A stretch of 64,000 bases of DNA from Elusimicrobia bacterium GWA2_51_34 (GCA_001799565.1 MGTS01000017.1:1-64000); one strand, 5' to 3'. Positions 48,456 through 57,044 are shown, counted from the first letter of the stretch. A program made the numbers and translations. Notes: generated by a model not told the origin, from the sequence alone.

Positions 48456-50159
48456 ATGGCATTTCTTAACACTGCTCTCGGCTGCCTGTTCCTTCTGTGC
48501 GGGCCCGTCTTTGCCTCGCTTGAAGCGCCTGCGTCAAAAACCGTGTGGGACGCTCTTATGGAGGAACAGAGTTCCCTGAACCTGCGCAAAGGCTATGCTT
48601 TGATGAGCGCTGAACGTTATCCGCAAGCCGCAGAGGAATTTTTAAAAGCGCTTGAAAAAACTCCTGAAAATCCCGCCGCCCGCGTACTTTACGGGGCGAG
48701 CCTGTATTGGCTTGGCGAGCCGCAGAAAGCGCTGGATGAATTTGACGCCGCGCTAAAGCGCGATCCGCAAAATGCCATGGCTTTTCAGCTTAAAGGGATA
48801 GTACGCGCCTGGCAGGGCGATTATAAAGGAGCGCTTGATAACTTTTTAAAGGCGGACTCTGTAATGAAAGGCCGTGCCGACATTAAAATGAATATCGGCT
48901 CGGTTTATCATTCCATGGGTTCATACGACAGGGCGCTTGATTATTCAAGGCAGGCGGTTATTCTTGAACCCGATAACCCGCTTTACCATTTCCAGTTGGG
49001 GCTTCTTTATTCGCGGCTCGGGCGTTACGAGCAGGCGGCCGCGGAAATGCAAAAAGCGCTTTCAGTTTATCACGATTACGAGGACGCCATGCTTGAGTTA
49101 GGCGCTTTGAAAGACAGGTCCGGGAGTTATGACGCCGCCATAAAACTTTACAGGAAGGCTATTGCCGTAAAGCCAGGGGATTCAGTGGCGCGCTTCCGTC
49201 TGGCCTGGACGCTCTTGAAAACTGACGGGTCTGCTTCGCTTAACAATAGTTTCGCAGAACCACGCCCCTTCGAAGCCTTGGCGAAGAAGGGCGGGGGCCG
49301 GCGCGCCGGAGAAATAAAAAAACTGATTGAGGGGGCATTTTTGCTTACCCCGAAAAATGACAAGGGCGGCATTTCTATAACGCTTGCTTACGCGGGCAGC
49401 GGAGGGGCGGCAGGGGAGGCTCTTGAAAACAAAAGCGCCGGAGACAGCCCGCTTGAAAATGCCGTGGCTAAAATTCCGGAAGACGAGGATATAAAGATAA
49501 AAGTTGAAATTCTGGCGCTGCCCAGAACCGGTCTTGTTAAGATCGACCCGGAAAAAACAAGCGCGTTTAAAGACGGGCTGTCAGCCGCGTACAAAAGGCC
49601 GCGTCTTTCCTATATGAAGAAGGAATATTTTATGGCGGCTGGTAAGTCCGCCGGCAGGCTTGAAAAAACGGCCGCCATTTCAGCCGAAATAAAAAAAATG
49701 ATGCAGGGCATTCCAGCCGGAAACGACGCGAAGCTTTCATTGAATATTGAAACGCATAAAAGCGCTTCCGGCGGCGGCGTGAAAAGAGAAGTGAGCTATA
49801 AGCCCAGGGACGTGGGAAACGACATGGGACTTTGGGTTATAGGCGACAACTGGCTTGAAAATGTTTCCGACGCTTTGGAAGAGATGGCTGATTCGGGGTT
49901 GAAAACAACTCCGGAGTTCGGCATTGTGCGGGGACTGGGCTATCTGCTGCTCGGCCGCTCCGACGAGGCGCTGGCCGAATTTGACGAGGTTGGCGGTGAA
50001 GCCGGTGTTCTGGCCTATTTGGGCAGGGCTGCGGCTTTGGTGGAAAAGGGAGACGAGGCCGGGGCGTTGAAGGCCTGCCGGGAGGCGCTCAGAAAAGACC
50101 CCCAAAATTCCACAGCGCGTGCCAATATAAAGTGGCTGTCGGGAAGTGAGTTGAAGTAG
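48456..50159 (+). CDS. Exported TPR protein
   Basis: 567 residues. It has a signal peptide (LGCLFLLCGPVFASL). About seven TPR units run from ~40 to ~265 (YPQAAEEFLKALEKTPENPA, QKALDEFDAALKRDPQNAM, YDAAIKLYRKAIAVKPGDS). An insert at ~268-282 (PRPFEALAKKGGGRR) looks hairpin-encoded. A mixed domain with KIKVEILALPRTGLVKIDP is in the middle, and a final TPR pair (SDEALAEFDEVGG, GALKACREALRKDPQNS) closes it. Third gene of the sensor-kinase unit; a scaffold for an envelope complex is likely. Confidence 0.8.
   Translation: MAFLNTALGCLFLLCGPVFASLEAPASKTVWDALMEEQSSLNLRKGYALMSAERYPQAAEEFLKALEKTPENPAARVLYGASLYWLGEPQKALDEFDAALKRDPQNAMAFQLKGIVRAWQGDYKGALDNFLKADSVMKGRADIKMNIGSVYHSMGSYDRALDYSRQAVILEPDNPLYHFQLGLLYSRLGRYEQAAAEMQKALSVYHDYEDAMLELGALKDRSGSYDAAIKLYRKAIAVKPGDSVARFRLAWTLLKTDGSASLNNSFAEPRPFEALAKKGGGRRAGEIKKLIEGAFLLTPKNDKGGISITLAYAGSGGAAGEALENKSAGDSPLENAVAKIPEDEDIKIKVEILALPRTGLVKIDPEKTSAFKDGLSAAYKRPRLSYMKKEYFMAAGKSAGRLEKTAAISAEIKKMMQGIPAGNDAKLSLNIETHKSASGGGVKREVSYKPRDVGNDMGLWVIGDNWLENVSDALEEMADSGLKTTPEFGIVRGLGYLLLGRSDEALAEFDEVGGEAGVLAYLGRAAALVEKGDEAGALKACREALRKDPQNSTARANIKWLSGSELK
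49258..49300. repeat. Candidate hairpin insert in TPR gene
   Basis: CGCCCCTTCG (49264-49273) faces CGAAGAAGGGCG (49282-49293) over a short loop, between two helical regions. Composition and Pro/Gly/Arg-rich product resemble the other in-frame elements, but no second copy was found here. Confidence 0.45.
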
Positions 50160-50306
50160 AGGAAAGTGACAGAGGCACAGAGTGGCAAAGGCACAGAGTT
50201 AAAGAGTTCCTTGTGATTTTACCCCTCTGGAATTTTGCAAATTAGCCTCTTTCTTCGCTTTGTGCCTATGTGCCTTTGAAACTTTGTGCCCTTTGTCTTG
50301 TTTACA
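50160..50306. repeat. Inverted repeat of AGGCACAGAG words
   Basis: CAGAGGCACAGAGTGGCAAAG and AGGCACAGAG on the left (given in parts: CAGAGGCACAGAG, TGGCAAAGGCACAGAG) face GCTTTGTGCCTATGTGCCTT and ACTTTGTGCCCTTTG on the right. AAAGAGTTCCTTG (50201-50213) lies near the apex. Same word family as 28820-28908. Confidence 0.75.
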
Positions 50307-50924
50307 ATGAAAAAGAATCTCGCCATAGCGTTCAGGAGTTCCAGTCTTAAAGAAACTTTCGTTGAAAGACTTTTTTCCAGCTATAATTACTGGCTTTCTG
50401 GGTTCCGCACTTTTGAGGAAAGAGCGGCGGGCTCGCGCCTGGGTTTTATTCTTGAAACCGCCAGGGGAGCCCGCTTTGAGCTGGCTTCAAAAAACCTGCC
50501 CGGTCCCGCGCGGATAAATAAATACGGAGTAAACCTCAGCGGGCTTGAGGCGGCCTTCAAAGAAGCTTTTGATGAGGCCGTGCGGAAGAAGAAAATACTG
50601 CTTCTCGACGAACTGGGCCCCATGGCGCTGCTTTCTCCCTCCGTAAGGAGCCTGGCCGCCAGCGCGCTTGTTTCCGCCGTGCCCTGCCTGGTTTTTTTCA
50701 GGCGCGGCGCCAAAAGTTTTGAAGGAACTCTTGCGGGGCTTGATAATACCGCCGTGGCCGAGCTTGACCCTTCCCGCCCTTTTGTCCCCGGAACAGAAGA
50801 CCTGGAAGCCGGACATAAATCCAAAGCCCGCGTTGGCGAACCAAAAGAGCGGGATCCGTACGGCTTGCGGCAAAAGGTTGAAAACTGGATTGAGGAACAC
50901 ATCCGGGGCCTAAAGGAGCGGTAA
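50307..50924 (+). CDS. THEP1-like (NTPase_1) protein lacking the P-loop
   Basis: 205 residues. The middle follows the THEP1 nucleoside-triphosphatase pattern: GSRLGFILETARGARFEL, INKYGVNLSGLEAAF and KILLLDELGPMALLSPSVRS (Walker B-like). The N-terminus where G-x-P-G-x-G-K-T would stand reads NLAIAFRSSSLKETF, with no Walker A. A block near residues 155-182 (SRPFVPGTEDLEAGHKSKAR) is encoded by an 85-bp-type repeat element. It overlaps murC by 1 nt, so the two are coupled; its role is unknown. Confidence 0.7.
   Translation: MKKNLAIAFRSSSLKETFVERLFSSYNYWLSGFRTFEERAAGSRLGFILETARGARFELASKNLPGPARINKYGVNLSGLEAAFKEAFDEAVRKKKILLLDELGPMALLSPSVRSLAASALVSAVPCLVFFRRGAKSFEGTLAGLDNTAVAELDPSRPFVPGTEDLEAGHKSKARVGEPKERDPYGLRQKVENWIEEHIRGLKER
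50773..50857. repeat. Diverged copy of the 85-bp element in the THEP1-like gene
   Basis: The ends CCCGCCCTTTTG (50773-50784) and CCAAAAGAGCGGGATC (50841-50856) match those of 43663-43747, and the interior has similar length but has drifted. It is in frame and near the 3' end of the gene. Confidence 0.65.
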
Positions 50925-52303
50925 TGAATCTTACGCTTGATTTTTCACTTGAAGAAATAAAAAAGGTCCACTTTATAGGCATAGGCGGCATAGGCATGAG
51001 CGGTATTGCCCGGCTGATGCTGGCGGCCGGCTTTAAGGTTACCGGTTCAGATCTAAATGATTCCGAAATAACAAGAGGCTTAAAGTCCGAAGGCGCCTGC
51101 GTTTTTTTGGGTCATAAAGCGGCCAATCTCGGAGACTGCGATATTGTGGTGGTTAGTTCCGCTATCAGGCCGGACAACCCCGAACTGAAGCGCGCTTGCG
51201 CTGTCGGCGTGAAAGTGGTGCCTCGCGCCCGTATGCTTTCAAAAATAGCCGAGCTTAAAAAAACCGTGGCCGTAAGCGGCACCCACGGAAAAACCACCAC
51301 TACTTCCATGACGGCCGCGGCGCTTCATGCGGCAGGCGCCGATGCCACGGCCGTGGTGGGGGGGATTTTTAAAAACGCCGGCTCTAATATCCGGCTGGGC
51401 AAAAGCGAGTATTTTGTCATTGAGGCCGATGAATCTGACGGTTCTTTTCTTCATTTCTCGCCGCTGGTCGCCTGTATTACCAATATAGACTCAGACCATC
51501 TTGACCACTACGGCAGCATGGAAAATCTTAAAAACGCGTTTCTTTCCTTCGCGCGGAAACCGCCTTTTTACGGAACCGCCGTTCTTTGCGCCGACGACGC
51601 TAATGTACTGGAACTAGCAGGTGCGCTTGCGGGGCCTTTTTTGACCTATGGCCTTAAAAACCGCTCCGACTGGACGGCAAAAGACGCGCGGCCGCTGCCG
51701 GGCGGGGGCACGGCCTATACGGCGGTTTTCAGGGGAGTGGAAAAAGGCCGGGTGCGCCTTGGCGCCTGGGGCCGCCATAATCTCCTTAATTCTCTTTGCG
51801 CGCTCGCGGCCGGCAGCTACCTGGGTTTTGATTTTAAAAAACTGTCCGAGGGAATAGCCGGTTTCAAAGGCGTAAAGCGCCGCCTGGAACGTCTTGGAGC
51901 GGCTTCAGGGGTTGAATTCTTTGACGATTACGGCCACCATCCCACCGAGATAAAAGCTGCTCTTGACGCGGCGGCTGAGGTTTTTAGAGGACGCAGGCTG
52001 GTGGTTTTATTTCAACCGCACCGTTACTCAAGAACCAGACTTCTTTTCCGCCAGTTCCCGCAAGCCTTCGCCAGCGCCGGCAAGGTTTACGTGAAAGACA
52101 TTTATCCGGCGGGGGAGAAACCCATTGCCGGCGTCACTTCCCGGCTGGTGCTTGACGGAATTAAAAAGGCGGGTATTGCCGTCTCGGAGTTCCCGGGCGC
52201 TTTGGAATTGTCAAAAGAACTGCGGACCGGAGATGTTTTAATAACGGTAGGCGCCGGAGATGTGTGGAAAACAGGCGCGGAAGTGAAGATGCTGCTACAG
52301 TAG
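50924..52303 (+). CDS. murC: UDP-N-acetylmuramate--L-alanine ligase
   Basis: 459 residues. It adds L-Ala to UDP-MurNAc in cytoplasmic peptidoglycan precursor synthesis. The N-terminal Rossmann motif HFIGIGGIGMSGIA binds the UDP-sugar. The ATP loop VSGTHGKTTTTSM is near residue 118, EADESDGSF near 166, and the C-terminal domain has FQPHRYSRTRLL. AAAGGAGCGGT lies before the ATG, and the start overlaps the stop of the THEP1-like gene (TAATG). No other mur gene is in the window, so it is detached from the usual dcw cluster. Confidence 0.97.
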   Translation: MNLTLDFSLEEIKKVHFIGIGGIGMSGIARLMLAAGFKVTGSDLNDSEITRGLKSEGACVFLGHKAANLGDCDIVVVSSAIRPDNPELKRACAVGVKVVPRARMLSKIAELKKTVAVSGTHGKTTTTSMTAAALHAAGADATAVVGGIFKNAGSNIRLGKSEYFVIEADESDGSFLHFSPLVACITNIDSDHLDHYGSMENLKNAFLSFARKPPFYGTAVLCADDANVLELAGALAGPFLTYGLKNRSDWTAKDARPLPGGGTAYTAVFRGVEKGRVRLGAWGRHNLLNSLCALAAGSYLGFDFKKLSEGIAGFKGVKRRLERLGAASGVEFFDDYGHHPTEIKAALDAAAEVFRGRRLVVLFQPHRYSRTRLLFRQFPQAFASAGKVYVKDIYPAGEKPIAGVTSRLVLDGIKKAGIAVSEFPGALELSKELRTGDVLITVGAGDVWKTGAEVKMLLQ

Positions 52304-52373
52304 GGTAGAGGGTAGAGGTGTTAAGGAACTCCTTATTCAAAACCCTGAACCCTATGCCCTCGACCCTATTGTT
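52304..52373. repeat. Inverted repeat of GGGTAGAG words with TTAAGGAACTCCTTAT core
   Basis: TAGGGTAGAGGGTAGAGG faces AACCCTGAACCCTATGCCC and CGACCCTAT. The apex TTAAGGAACTCCTTAT is at 52321-52336. It lies in the murC-rsmA gap. Confidence 0.8.
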
Positions 52374-53153
52374 ATGCCCAAACACAGCCAGGTTTTTTTA
52401 ACCGATAAGCGCGTGTGCGCGGAAATAGTTTCCGCTCTCTACGGGGAAAAATTTGACAGCCTGATTGAAATAGGTCCGGGGCGCGGGGCGCTTACCGAGT
52501 TCCTATATCCCAAATACGGGCCGTTCCTTAAAGCCGTTGAAATTGACCCTGAAATGGCGGAGTTTCTGCGGGGTAAATATCGGGGCCTCTCGCTTATCAA
52601 CCGGGATTTTCTTGAGCTTGACCTTGCCGCCCTAACCGGCGGGGTAAAAACGGCTTTCATCGGAAATCTCCCGTACTCCTGCTCTACGGCGATACTTGAG
52701 ATGGTTCTGGACCTTGAAAACCTGGCGGTGGCGGTTTTCATGTTCCAAAAAGAGGTGGCGCTAAGGTTGACGGCCCGGCGCGGTTCGCATGATTACGGAT
52801 ACCTTTCCATTGCGGCTCAGGCGCGCGCCGGCATTACAATGCTCGCGGATGTTGGGGCGTCCAGCTTCAACCCGGTGCCGAAAGTGGATTCTTCCGTGCT
52901 TATTTTACGGCCCAGGCGGATTTTTGCCGGCGCCGAGCGGGAAAAAGAACTTTTCAAACTGCTCAAAAGCGCTTTCACCCACAGGCGCAAAACTCTGGTT
53001 AATTCGCTCGCTCTTTCCGGCCGGTTCTCAAAAACGGCAATTGAAGGGGCCTTATCAAAAATAGCTTTGGGGCCCAGAGTCAGGCCCCAGGAGTTGTCTC
53101 CTGAAGATTACATGAAGCTGATGGCGGAGCTGAGTGAAGCGAATAGTAAGTAG
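52374..53153 (+). CDS. rsmA: 16S rRNA dimethyladenosine transferase
   Basis: 259 residues. It dimethylates two adjacent adenosines in helix 45 of 16S rRNA. The start MPKHSQVFLTDKRV has the family Q-x-F-L. The SAM motif is EIGPGRGALTEFL near residue 33, and motif IV is NLPYSCSTAIL near 102 (catalytic N-L/P-P-Y). VPKVDSSVL near 169 and the basic HRRKTLVN helix near 205 are also typical. No SD is visible; the ATG follows the repeat spacer directly. Confidence 0.96.
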   Translation: MPKHSQVFLTDKRVCAEIVSALYGEKFDSLIEIGPGRGALTEFLYPKYGPFLKAVEIDPEMAEFLRGKYRGLSLINRDFLELDLAALTGGVKTAFIGNLPYSCSTAILEMVLDLENLAVAVFMFQKEVALRLTARRGSHDYGYLSIAAQARAGITMLADVGASSFNPVPKVDSSVLILRPRRIFAGAEREKELFKLLKSAFTHRRKTLVNSLALSGRFSKTAIEGALSKIALGPRVRPQELSPEDYMKLMAELSEANSK

Positions 53154-53198
53154 CGAACAGCGAATAGCAAGAGAAAAAGTGCGGAGTGGGCAAACTAA

Positions 53199-53927
53199 AT
53201 GAAAAAAATAATCGTTTTACCGGCCTATAACGCGGAAAAAACCCTGAAAGAAACTCTCTACTCCCTGCCAAAGGGATCTTTTGATGACATCTTTTTAGTT
53301 GACGACTGTTCCAAAGACGGCACTTACGAACTAGCGCTCAAGCTTGGCCTGAAAGCTTTCAGACACTCCGCCAACCGGGGGTACGGCGCCAATCAGAAGA
53401 CCTGTTACAAAAAAGCCCTTTCTCTGGGGGCTGAAATAGTGGTAATGCTGCATCCCGATTACCAGTATGATCCGCGGGTTATCCCTTTTATGACCGGCAT
53501 AATAGAGAGCGGCATTTGCGACGCGGTGCTGGGTAACCGCGTAAGAACGCGCTCTGAGGCGCTGTCCGGCGGAATGCCGATGTACAAGTATCTCTCAAAC
53601 CGGGCGCTTAGTGTTACGCAGAATCTGCTTACCGGGCAGAACCTGGGGGAGTGGCACAGCGGGCTGAGGGCTTATTCGGCCAAATTTCTGGAAGCCATAA
53701 ACTGGAATGAAAACTCAGACGATTTTTCTTTTGACTCACAGCTGCTTTTGGAGGCTGCCTTCAAGGGTCTTCGCATAGGAGATATTCCGGTTCCGGCCAG
53801 GTATTTTCCGGAGGCCTCTGCCATAAAATTCCGGGAGAGCGTGAAATACGGGTTGCAGACTCTTTTGGCTCTGTCCGAGTATCTTGGTAATTCCTGCGGC
53901 GTGCTTCACACTTCCCGTTACCGGTGA
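53199..53927 (+). CDS. Family 2 glycosyltransferase (dolichol-phosphate-sugar synthase-like)
   Basis: 242 residues, no membrane anchor. The GT-A fold has IVLPAYNAEKTLKETL, FLVDDCSKDGTYELA with the DD nucleotide contact, HSANRGYGANQKTCYKKAL, and the metal-binding HPDYQYDP (in place of DxDxQ). LGEWHSGLRAYSAKFLE resembles undecaprenyl/dolichyl-phosphate sugar transferases. It may supply a lipid-linked sugar to GT-C-type enzymes, such as the TMTC-like protein in this window; that link is inference. Confidence 0.9.
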   Translation: MKKIIVLPAYNAEKTLKETLYSLPKGSFDDIFLVDDCSKDGTYELALKLGLKAFRHSANRGYGANQKTCYKKALSLGAEIVVMLHPDYQYDPRVIPFMTGIIESGICDAVLGNRVRTRSEALSGGMPMYKYLSNRALSVTQNLLTGQNLGEWHSGLRAYSAKFLEAINWNENSDDFSFDSQLLLEAAFKGLRIGDIPVPARYFPEASAIKFRESVKYGLQTLLALSEYLGNSCGVLHTSRYR

Positions 53928-53929
53928 AA

Positions 53930-54178
53930 AAAGGGTATAGGGTAGAGGGTTTAGGGTAAGGGGTGCGAAGCACAATCCACTGGAGGAGGGGAAACCGCAA
54001 CAGCGGTGTCCCCTCAGCTGTTGGGAAAGGGTGTCTCAAAGACCACTGGTCCTCAAACGGCCAATTCAGTTATCAAGTTCCTCATTTCTGCACCCTCTAT
54101 CCTCTACCTTGACCCCTCTACCCTGTATTTAAGTGGTATAATTATTGTATTGCGGACACTACTTAACGAGGTGTGTGT
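53930..54178. repeat. Inverted repeat of GGGTAGAGGG words, with promoter-like box
   Basis: AGGGTATAGGGTAGAGGG and TTTAGGGTAAGGGG face GCACCCTCTATCCTCTACC and TTGACCCCTCTACCC. An inner GGGGAAACCGCAACAGCGGT ending GTCCCC (53988-54013) resembles a hairpin inside the htpX gene (56558-56580). TATAAT at 54137-54142 and ACGAGG before the ATG serve the M24 peptidase gene. Confidence 0.7.
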
Positions 54179-55216
54179 ATGAACTTTTATGCCGGGAGAA
54201 TCAAAGATCTGCAGGGGCTTCTTAAAGACGAAAAACTTGACGCGCTGGTGGTAGCGCGTCCGCTTGAAACCGCTTTTTTGACGGGTTTTTCCACGGACGG
54301 CTGCGTCATGCTGGTGTCTAGGACCGGAGTCTGGGCTTTCATGTCCAAAATGCTGCTTGAACAATTCAATTCAAAGGCGCCTTTTGTAAAAGCCGCGTCA
54401 TGCGATAACACGCTTGAAGCGGTTATTTCAAAAGTTAAAGAACAGAAGTTTAAAAAAACGGCCTTTGAGCCGGAGACAGAAACTTATTTGCGCGGCCGGT
54501 TTTGGGCTAAACAGGGCTGTCTTGAAAAAAAGGGCCTTACAGCTTCATTGCGGCTTGTAAAAGAGGGGGAGGAAATAACAGCGCTCAGGCGTTCCTGCCG
54601 CGTGGCGGCGGAAGCTTTCAGGCGGATACAGCCTCGCGTGAAAACAGGCAGGACGGAACTTTCCGTGGCCAGGGAACTTGAAGACCTTATGCAGGCCAAG
54701 GGCGCCAAAGGCCCCTCATTCAATCTTATAATCGGTTTTGGCGCCCACTCAGCCTTGCCTCACCACGAAAGTTCGGAGCGCAAGCTGAAAAATAACGAGG
54801 CGGTTCTGATTGACTTCGGCTGCGTTTACAACGGCTATTGTTCCGATATGACCCGTACTTTTTTTCACGGCCGGCCCACTCCGGAGTTTCTTAAAGTCCA
54901 CGCCATAGTGGCAGCGTCACAGAAGGCCGGTGTAAAGGCTGTTAAAGCGGGAGTAAAGGCACGGTTTGTGGATAAGGTCTGCAGGGACCACATCGCGGAC
55001 TCAGGCTACGGGCAGTATTTTATACACGGCACCGGCCACGGCGTGGGGCTTGAAATTCACGAGGCGCCCACTCTTAACGCCAAGTCCGAAGAAACTTTAA
55101 AAACGGGTATGACGGTTACGGTTGAGCCGGGCATTTATCTCAGCGGCAGGTTCGGCGTGAGAATAGAAGATTCCGTGCTGGTGAAAAAAAACGGTTGCGA
55201 AATACTGACACGATAA
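54179..55216 (+). CDS. Xaa-Pro aminopeptidase (M24 family)
   Basis: 345 residues. It removes N-terminal residues preceding proline. An N-terminal creatinase-like domain covers ~1-125 and the pita-bread catalytic domain ~130-345. Metal ligands are Asp in VLIDFGCVYNGYCSDMTRTF, His in HGTGHGVGLEIHE, Glu in VTVEPGIYL and Glu in GVRIEDSVLV. The ATG at 54179 has ACGAGG at 6-8 nt, and the GTG at 54173 is less likely. Length fits the short PepQ/PepP-like group. Confidence 0.94.
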   Translation: MNFYAGRIKDLQGLLKDEKLDALVVARPLETAFLTGFSTDGCVMLVSRTGVWAFMSKMLLEQFNSKAPFVKAASCDNTLEAVISKVKEQKFKKTAFEPETETYLRGRFWAKQGCLEKKGLTASLRLVKEGEEITALRRSCRVAAEAFRRIQPRVKTGRTELSVARELEDLMQAKGAKGPSFNLIIGFGAHSALPHHESSERKLKNNEAVLIDFGCVYNGYCSDMTRTFFHGRPTPEFLKVHAIVAASQKAGVKAVKAGVKARFVDKVCRDHIADSGYGQYFIHGTGHGVGLEIHEAPTLNAKSEETLKTGMTVTVEPGIYLSGRFGVRIEDSVLVKKNGCEILTR

Positions 55217-55232
55217 TACAGGAGGCGGAAAT

Positions 55233-55796
55233 ATGGTTATACTGGCTGTTGTTCTGCTGGCCCTTGGTTTTTGGGTAGTGGTCATTTTTAATAATTTCAT
55301 AAAGCTCAGGAACCAGGTAGCTAACGCCTACAAGCAGATAGACGTCCAGCTTAAAAGGCGTCATGATCTTATCCCCAACATGGTTGCCGCGGTAAAAGGG
55401 GAGATGCAGTTTGAAAAGGAAACTCTGGAAAGAGTTATACAGGCCCGCGCGGCCGCTGTTTCCGCCGGGCAGGGGGGGAATACCGGAGACATTATGGCTA
55501 CGGAAGGCATGCTCACGCAGGCCCTTGGCCGGCTGATGGCCGTGGCGGAAAATTACCCGAACCTCAAAGCCAGTGAATCCGTTAAAACGCTCATGGAAGA
55601 GCTGACCCACACAGAAAACCAGATCGGCTTTTCGCGTCAGTTCTATAATGACGTGGTGACCAGCTTTAATACGCGGCAGCAGGTGTTTCCTACCAATGTG
55701 TTCGCTTCCATGGTGGGTTTCTCTGTGGTCGCTCTTTGGGAACTGCCCGCTGATGCCCCCGAGCGGGCAACCCCCAAGGTGGAACTGGTCGTATAA
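55233..55796 (+). CDS. lemA: LemA family protein
   Basis: 187 residues. A single N-terminal membrane helix (VILAVVLLALGFWVVVIFN) is followed by a four-helix domain with the signature NFIKLRNQVANAYKQIDVQL, KRRHDLIPNMVAAVKGEMQFE and SRQFYNDVVTSFNTRQQVFP. LemA is usually paired with HtpX-like proteases, as here. AGGAGG lies 7 nt before the ATG. The downstream gap contains a long word-built inverted repeat. Confidence 0.95.
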   Translation: MVILAVVLLALGFWVVVIFNNFIKLRNQVANAYKQIDVQLKRRHDLIPNMVAAVKGEMQFEKETLERVIQARAAAVSAGQGGNTGDIMATEGMLTQALGRLMAVAENYPNLKASESVKTLMEELTHTENQIGFSRQFYNDVVTSFNTRQQVFPTNVFASMVGFSVVALWELPADAPERATPKVELVV

Positions 55797-55922
55797 AACC
55801 AGAACACAGGTCACAAGTCACAGGAGCACAAGTAAGAATAAACCGGTGTGCTTGCCGCTTTCTTGCCCTGACTTCTTAAGCCTCTTGCTTGTGACATGTG
55901 CTCTTGTGTTCTTGTGACTTGT
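55797..55922. repeat. Inverted repeat of CACAAGTCACAGG words
   Basis: AGAACACAGGTCACAAGTC and ACAGGAGCACAAGTAAGAA face CTTGCTTGTGACATGTGCTC and TTGTGTTCTTGTGACTTG. The same words occur at 20391-20560. Confidence 0.8.
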
Positions 55923-55924
55923 TT

Positions 55925-56962
55925 ATGAACATCTACGAACAGCAGGCTGGCAACAAGCGCATGACGGATTTTATTCTGGCCGCTTTCGTGGCGCTATTTT
56001 TGGCTATAGGGCTGGGGTTTGATTTTTTTTACCTCAGCTTCAACCCCGCGGCGGCCCCGAAATGCAGCCTGAATGCTTCCGGTTATTACGAGGCCGGCAG
56101 CCATACCCCGCAGCCAATTCCATACGGTACAATAGCGGCGCTCTTTATAGGTGTTGGGCTTGCCGCTAACAGTATGGTAAACGGTCCGGGTATGGTGCTC
56201 CGCTCCACCATGGCGCGGCGCGCCGTTCCTGCCGTTGAAAAAGAAAAACAGCTTATAAATGTTGTGGAGGAGATGGCCACGGCTGCGGGCATCGCGGCGC
56301 CTGCGGTATATGTGGTGCCGGACCCCGATCTGAACGCTTTCGCCACCGGTACCAATCCTTCCAATTCCGTTATTGCCGTCACAGAGGGGCTTCTGGGCTC
56401 CTTGAACCGTGAGGAACTGCAGGGTGTGGTGGCCCACGAGATGAGCCACATAAGAAACTACGACATGCGTCTGCTTACCGTGACCGCCGCGCTGATAGGA
56501 GCCATTGGTTTAATAAGCGATTTCGCGGGCCGCAGCATGCGCTACGGCAGATTATCGGGGGACACCGCAGCAGCGTCCCCGCGGCGCTCAAAAAAAGGGC
56601 TGGGTCCGCTGCTGATCGTATTTTTCGTTTTATGGATAGCGCTTGTAGTGCTTGCGCCTATTCTCTCGCGGCTCCTTGCTATGGCCATTTCACGCGAGCG
56701 GGAGTATCTGGCTGACGCTTCCGGCGCGGAGCTGACCAGAAATCCGCTTTCGCTCGCTTCGGCGCTTGAGAAAATACGCGTCGCCGTTATTCCCTCTTAC
56801 GCTATAAACAACGGCGTGGCGCACATGTGCATAACGGACCCGCGCGGCAGCCTTATAGAGGGAAAAATGGGCTTCGCGGCTGATCTTTTCGCCACCCATC
56901 CGCCCATGGAAAAGCGGATACTGGCGCTGAAGGTAATGGCGTATCAGAACAGCAGGGTATAG
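55925..56962 (+). CDS. htpX: HtpX-like M48 membrane zinc protease
   Basis: 345 residues. Two N-terminal membrane segments lie at ~18-38 and ~65-85. The zinc motif VVAHEMSHIRNYD is near residue 171 and the third ligand Glu is in ISREREYLADASGAELTRNP near 260. Further membrane segments are near 185-205 and 225-250. It probably degrades damaged membrane proteins. The loop SGDTAAASPRRS near 215 is encoded by a hairpin (56558-56580) similar to one at 53988. It pairs with lemA. The ATG at 55925 was chosen because the upstream frame lies in repeat DNA. Confidence 0.94.
   Translation: MNIYEQQAGNKRMTDFILAAFVALFLAIGLGFDFFYLSFNPAAAPKCSLNASGYYEAGSHTPQPIPYGTIAALFIGVGLAANSMVNGPGMVLRSTMARRAVPAVEKEKQLINVVEEMATAAGIAAPAVYVVPDPDLNAFATGTNPSNSVIAVTEGLLGSLNREELQGVVAHEMSHIRNYDMRLLTVTAALIGAIGLISDFAGRSMRYGRLSGDTAAASPRRSKKGLGPLLIVFFVLWIALVVLAPILSRLLAMAISREREYLADASGAELTRNPLSLASALEKIRVAVIPSYAINNGVAHMCITDPRGSLIEGKMGFAADLFATHPPMEKRILALKVMAYQNSRV
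56558..56580. repeat. Hairpin inside htpX
   Basis: GGGGAC (56558-56563) faces GTCCCC (56575-56580) around ACCGCAGCAGC. The intergenic hairpin at 53988-54013 has the same GGGGAmACCGCArCAGCG core. In the protein it adds a Ser/Ala/Arg loop between membrane segments. Confidence 0.5.
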
Positions 56963-57018
56963 GGGCTAGGGTAGAGCGTAGAGGGTCAGAAAATAAGGAG
57001 CTCCTTATACCCTAATCG
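56960..57018. repeat. Inverted word repeat with perfect TAAGGAGCTCCTTA core, upstream of efp
   Basis: TATAGGGGCTAGGGTAGAGC with GTAGAGGG on the left faces TATACCCTAAT on the right. The 14-bp palindrome TAAGGAGCTCCTTA is at 56994-57007. CTCCTTA (57001-57007) is complementary to the efp SD AAGGAG (57031-57036). Confidence 0.8.
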
Positions 57019-57044
57019 TAATTGACGTGGAAGGAGATTATGAA

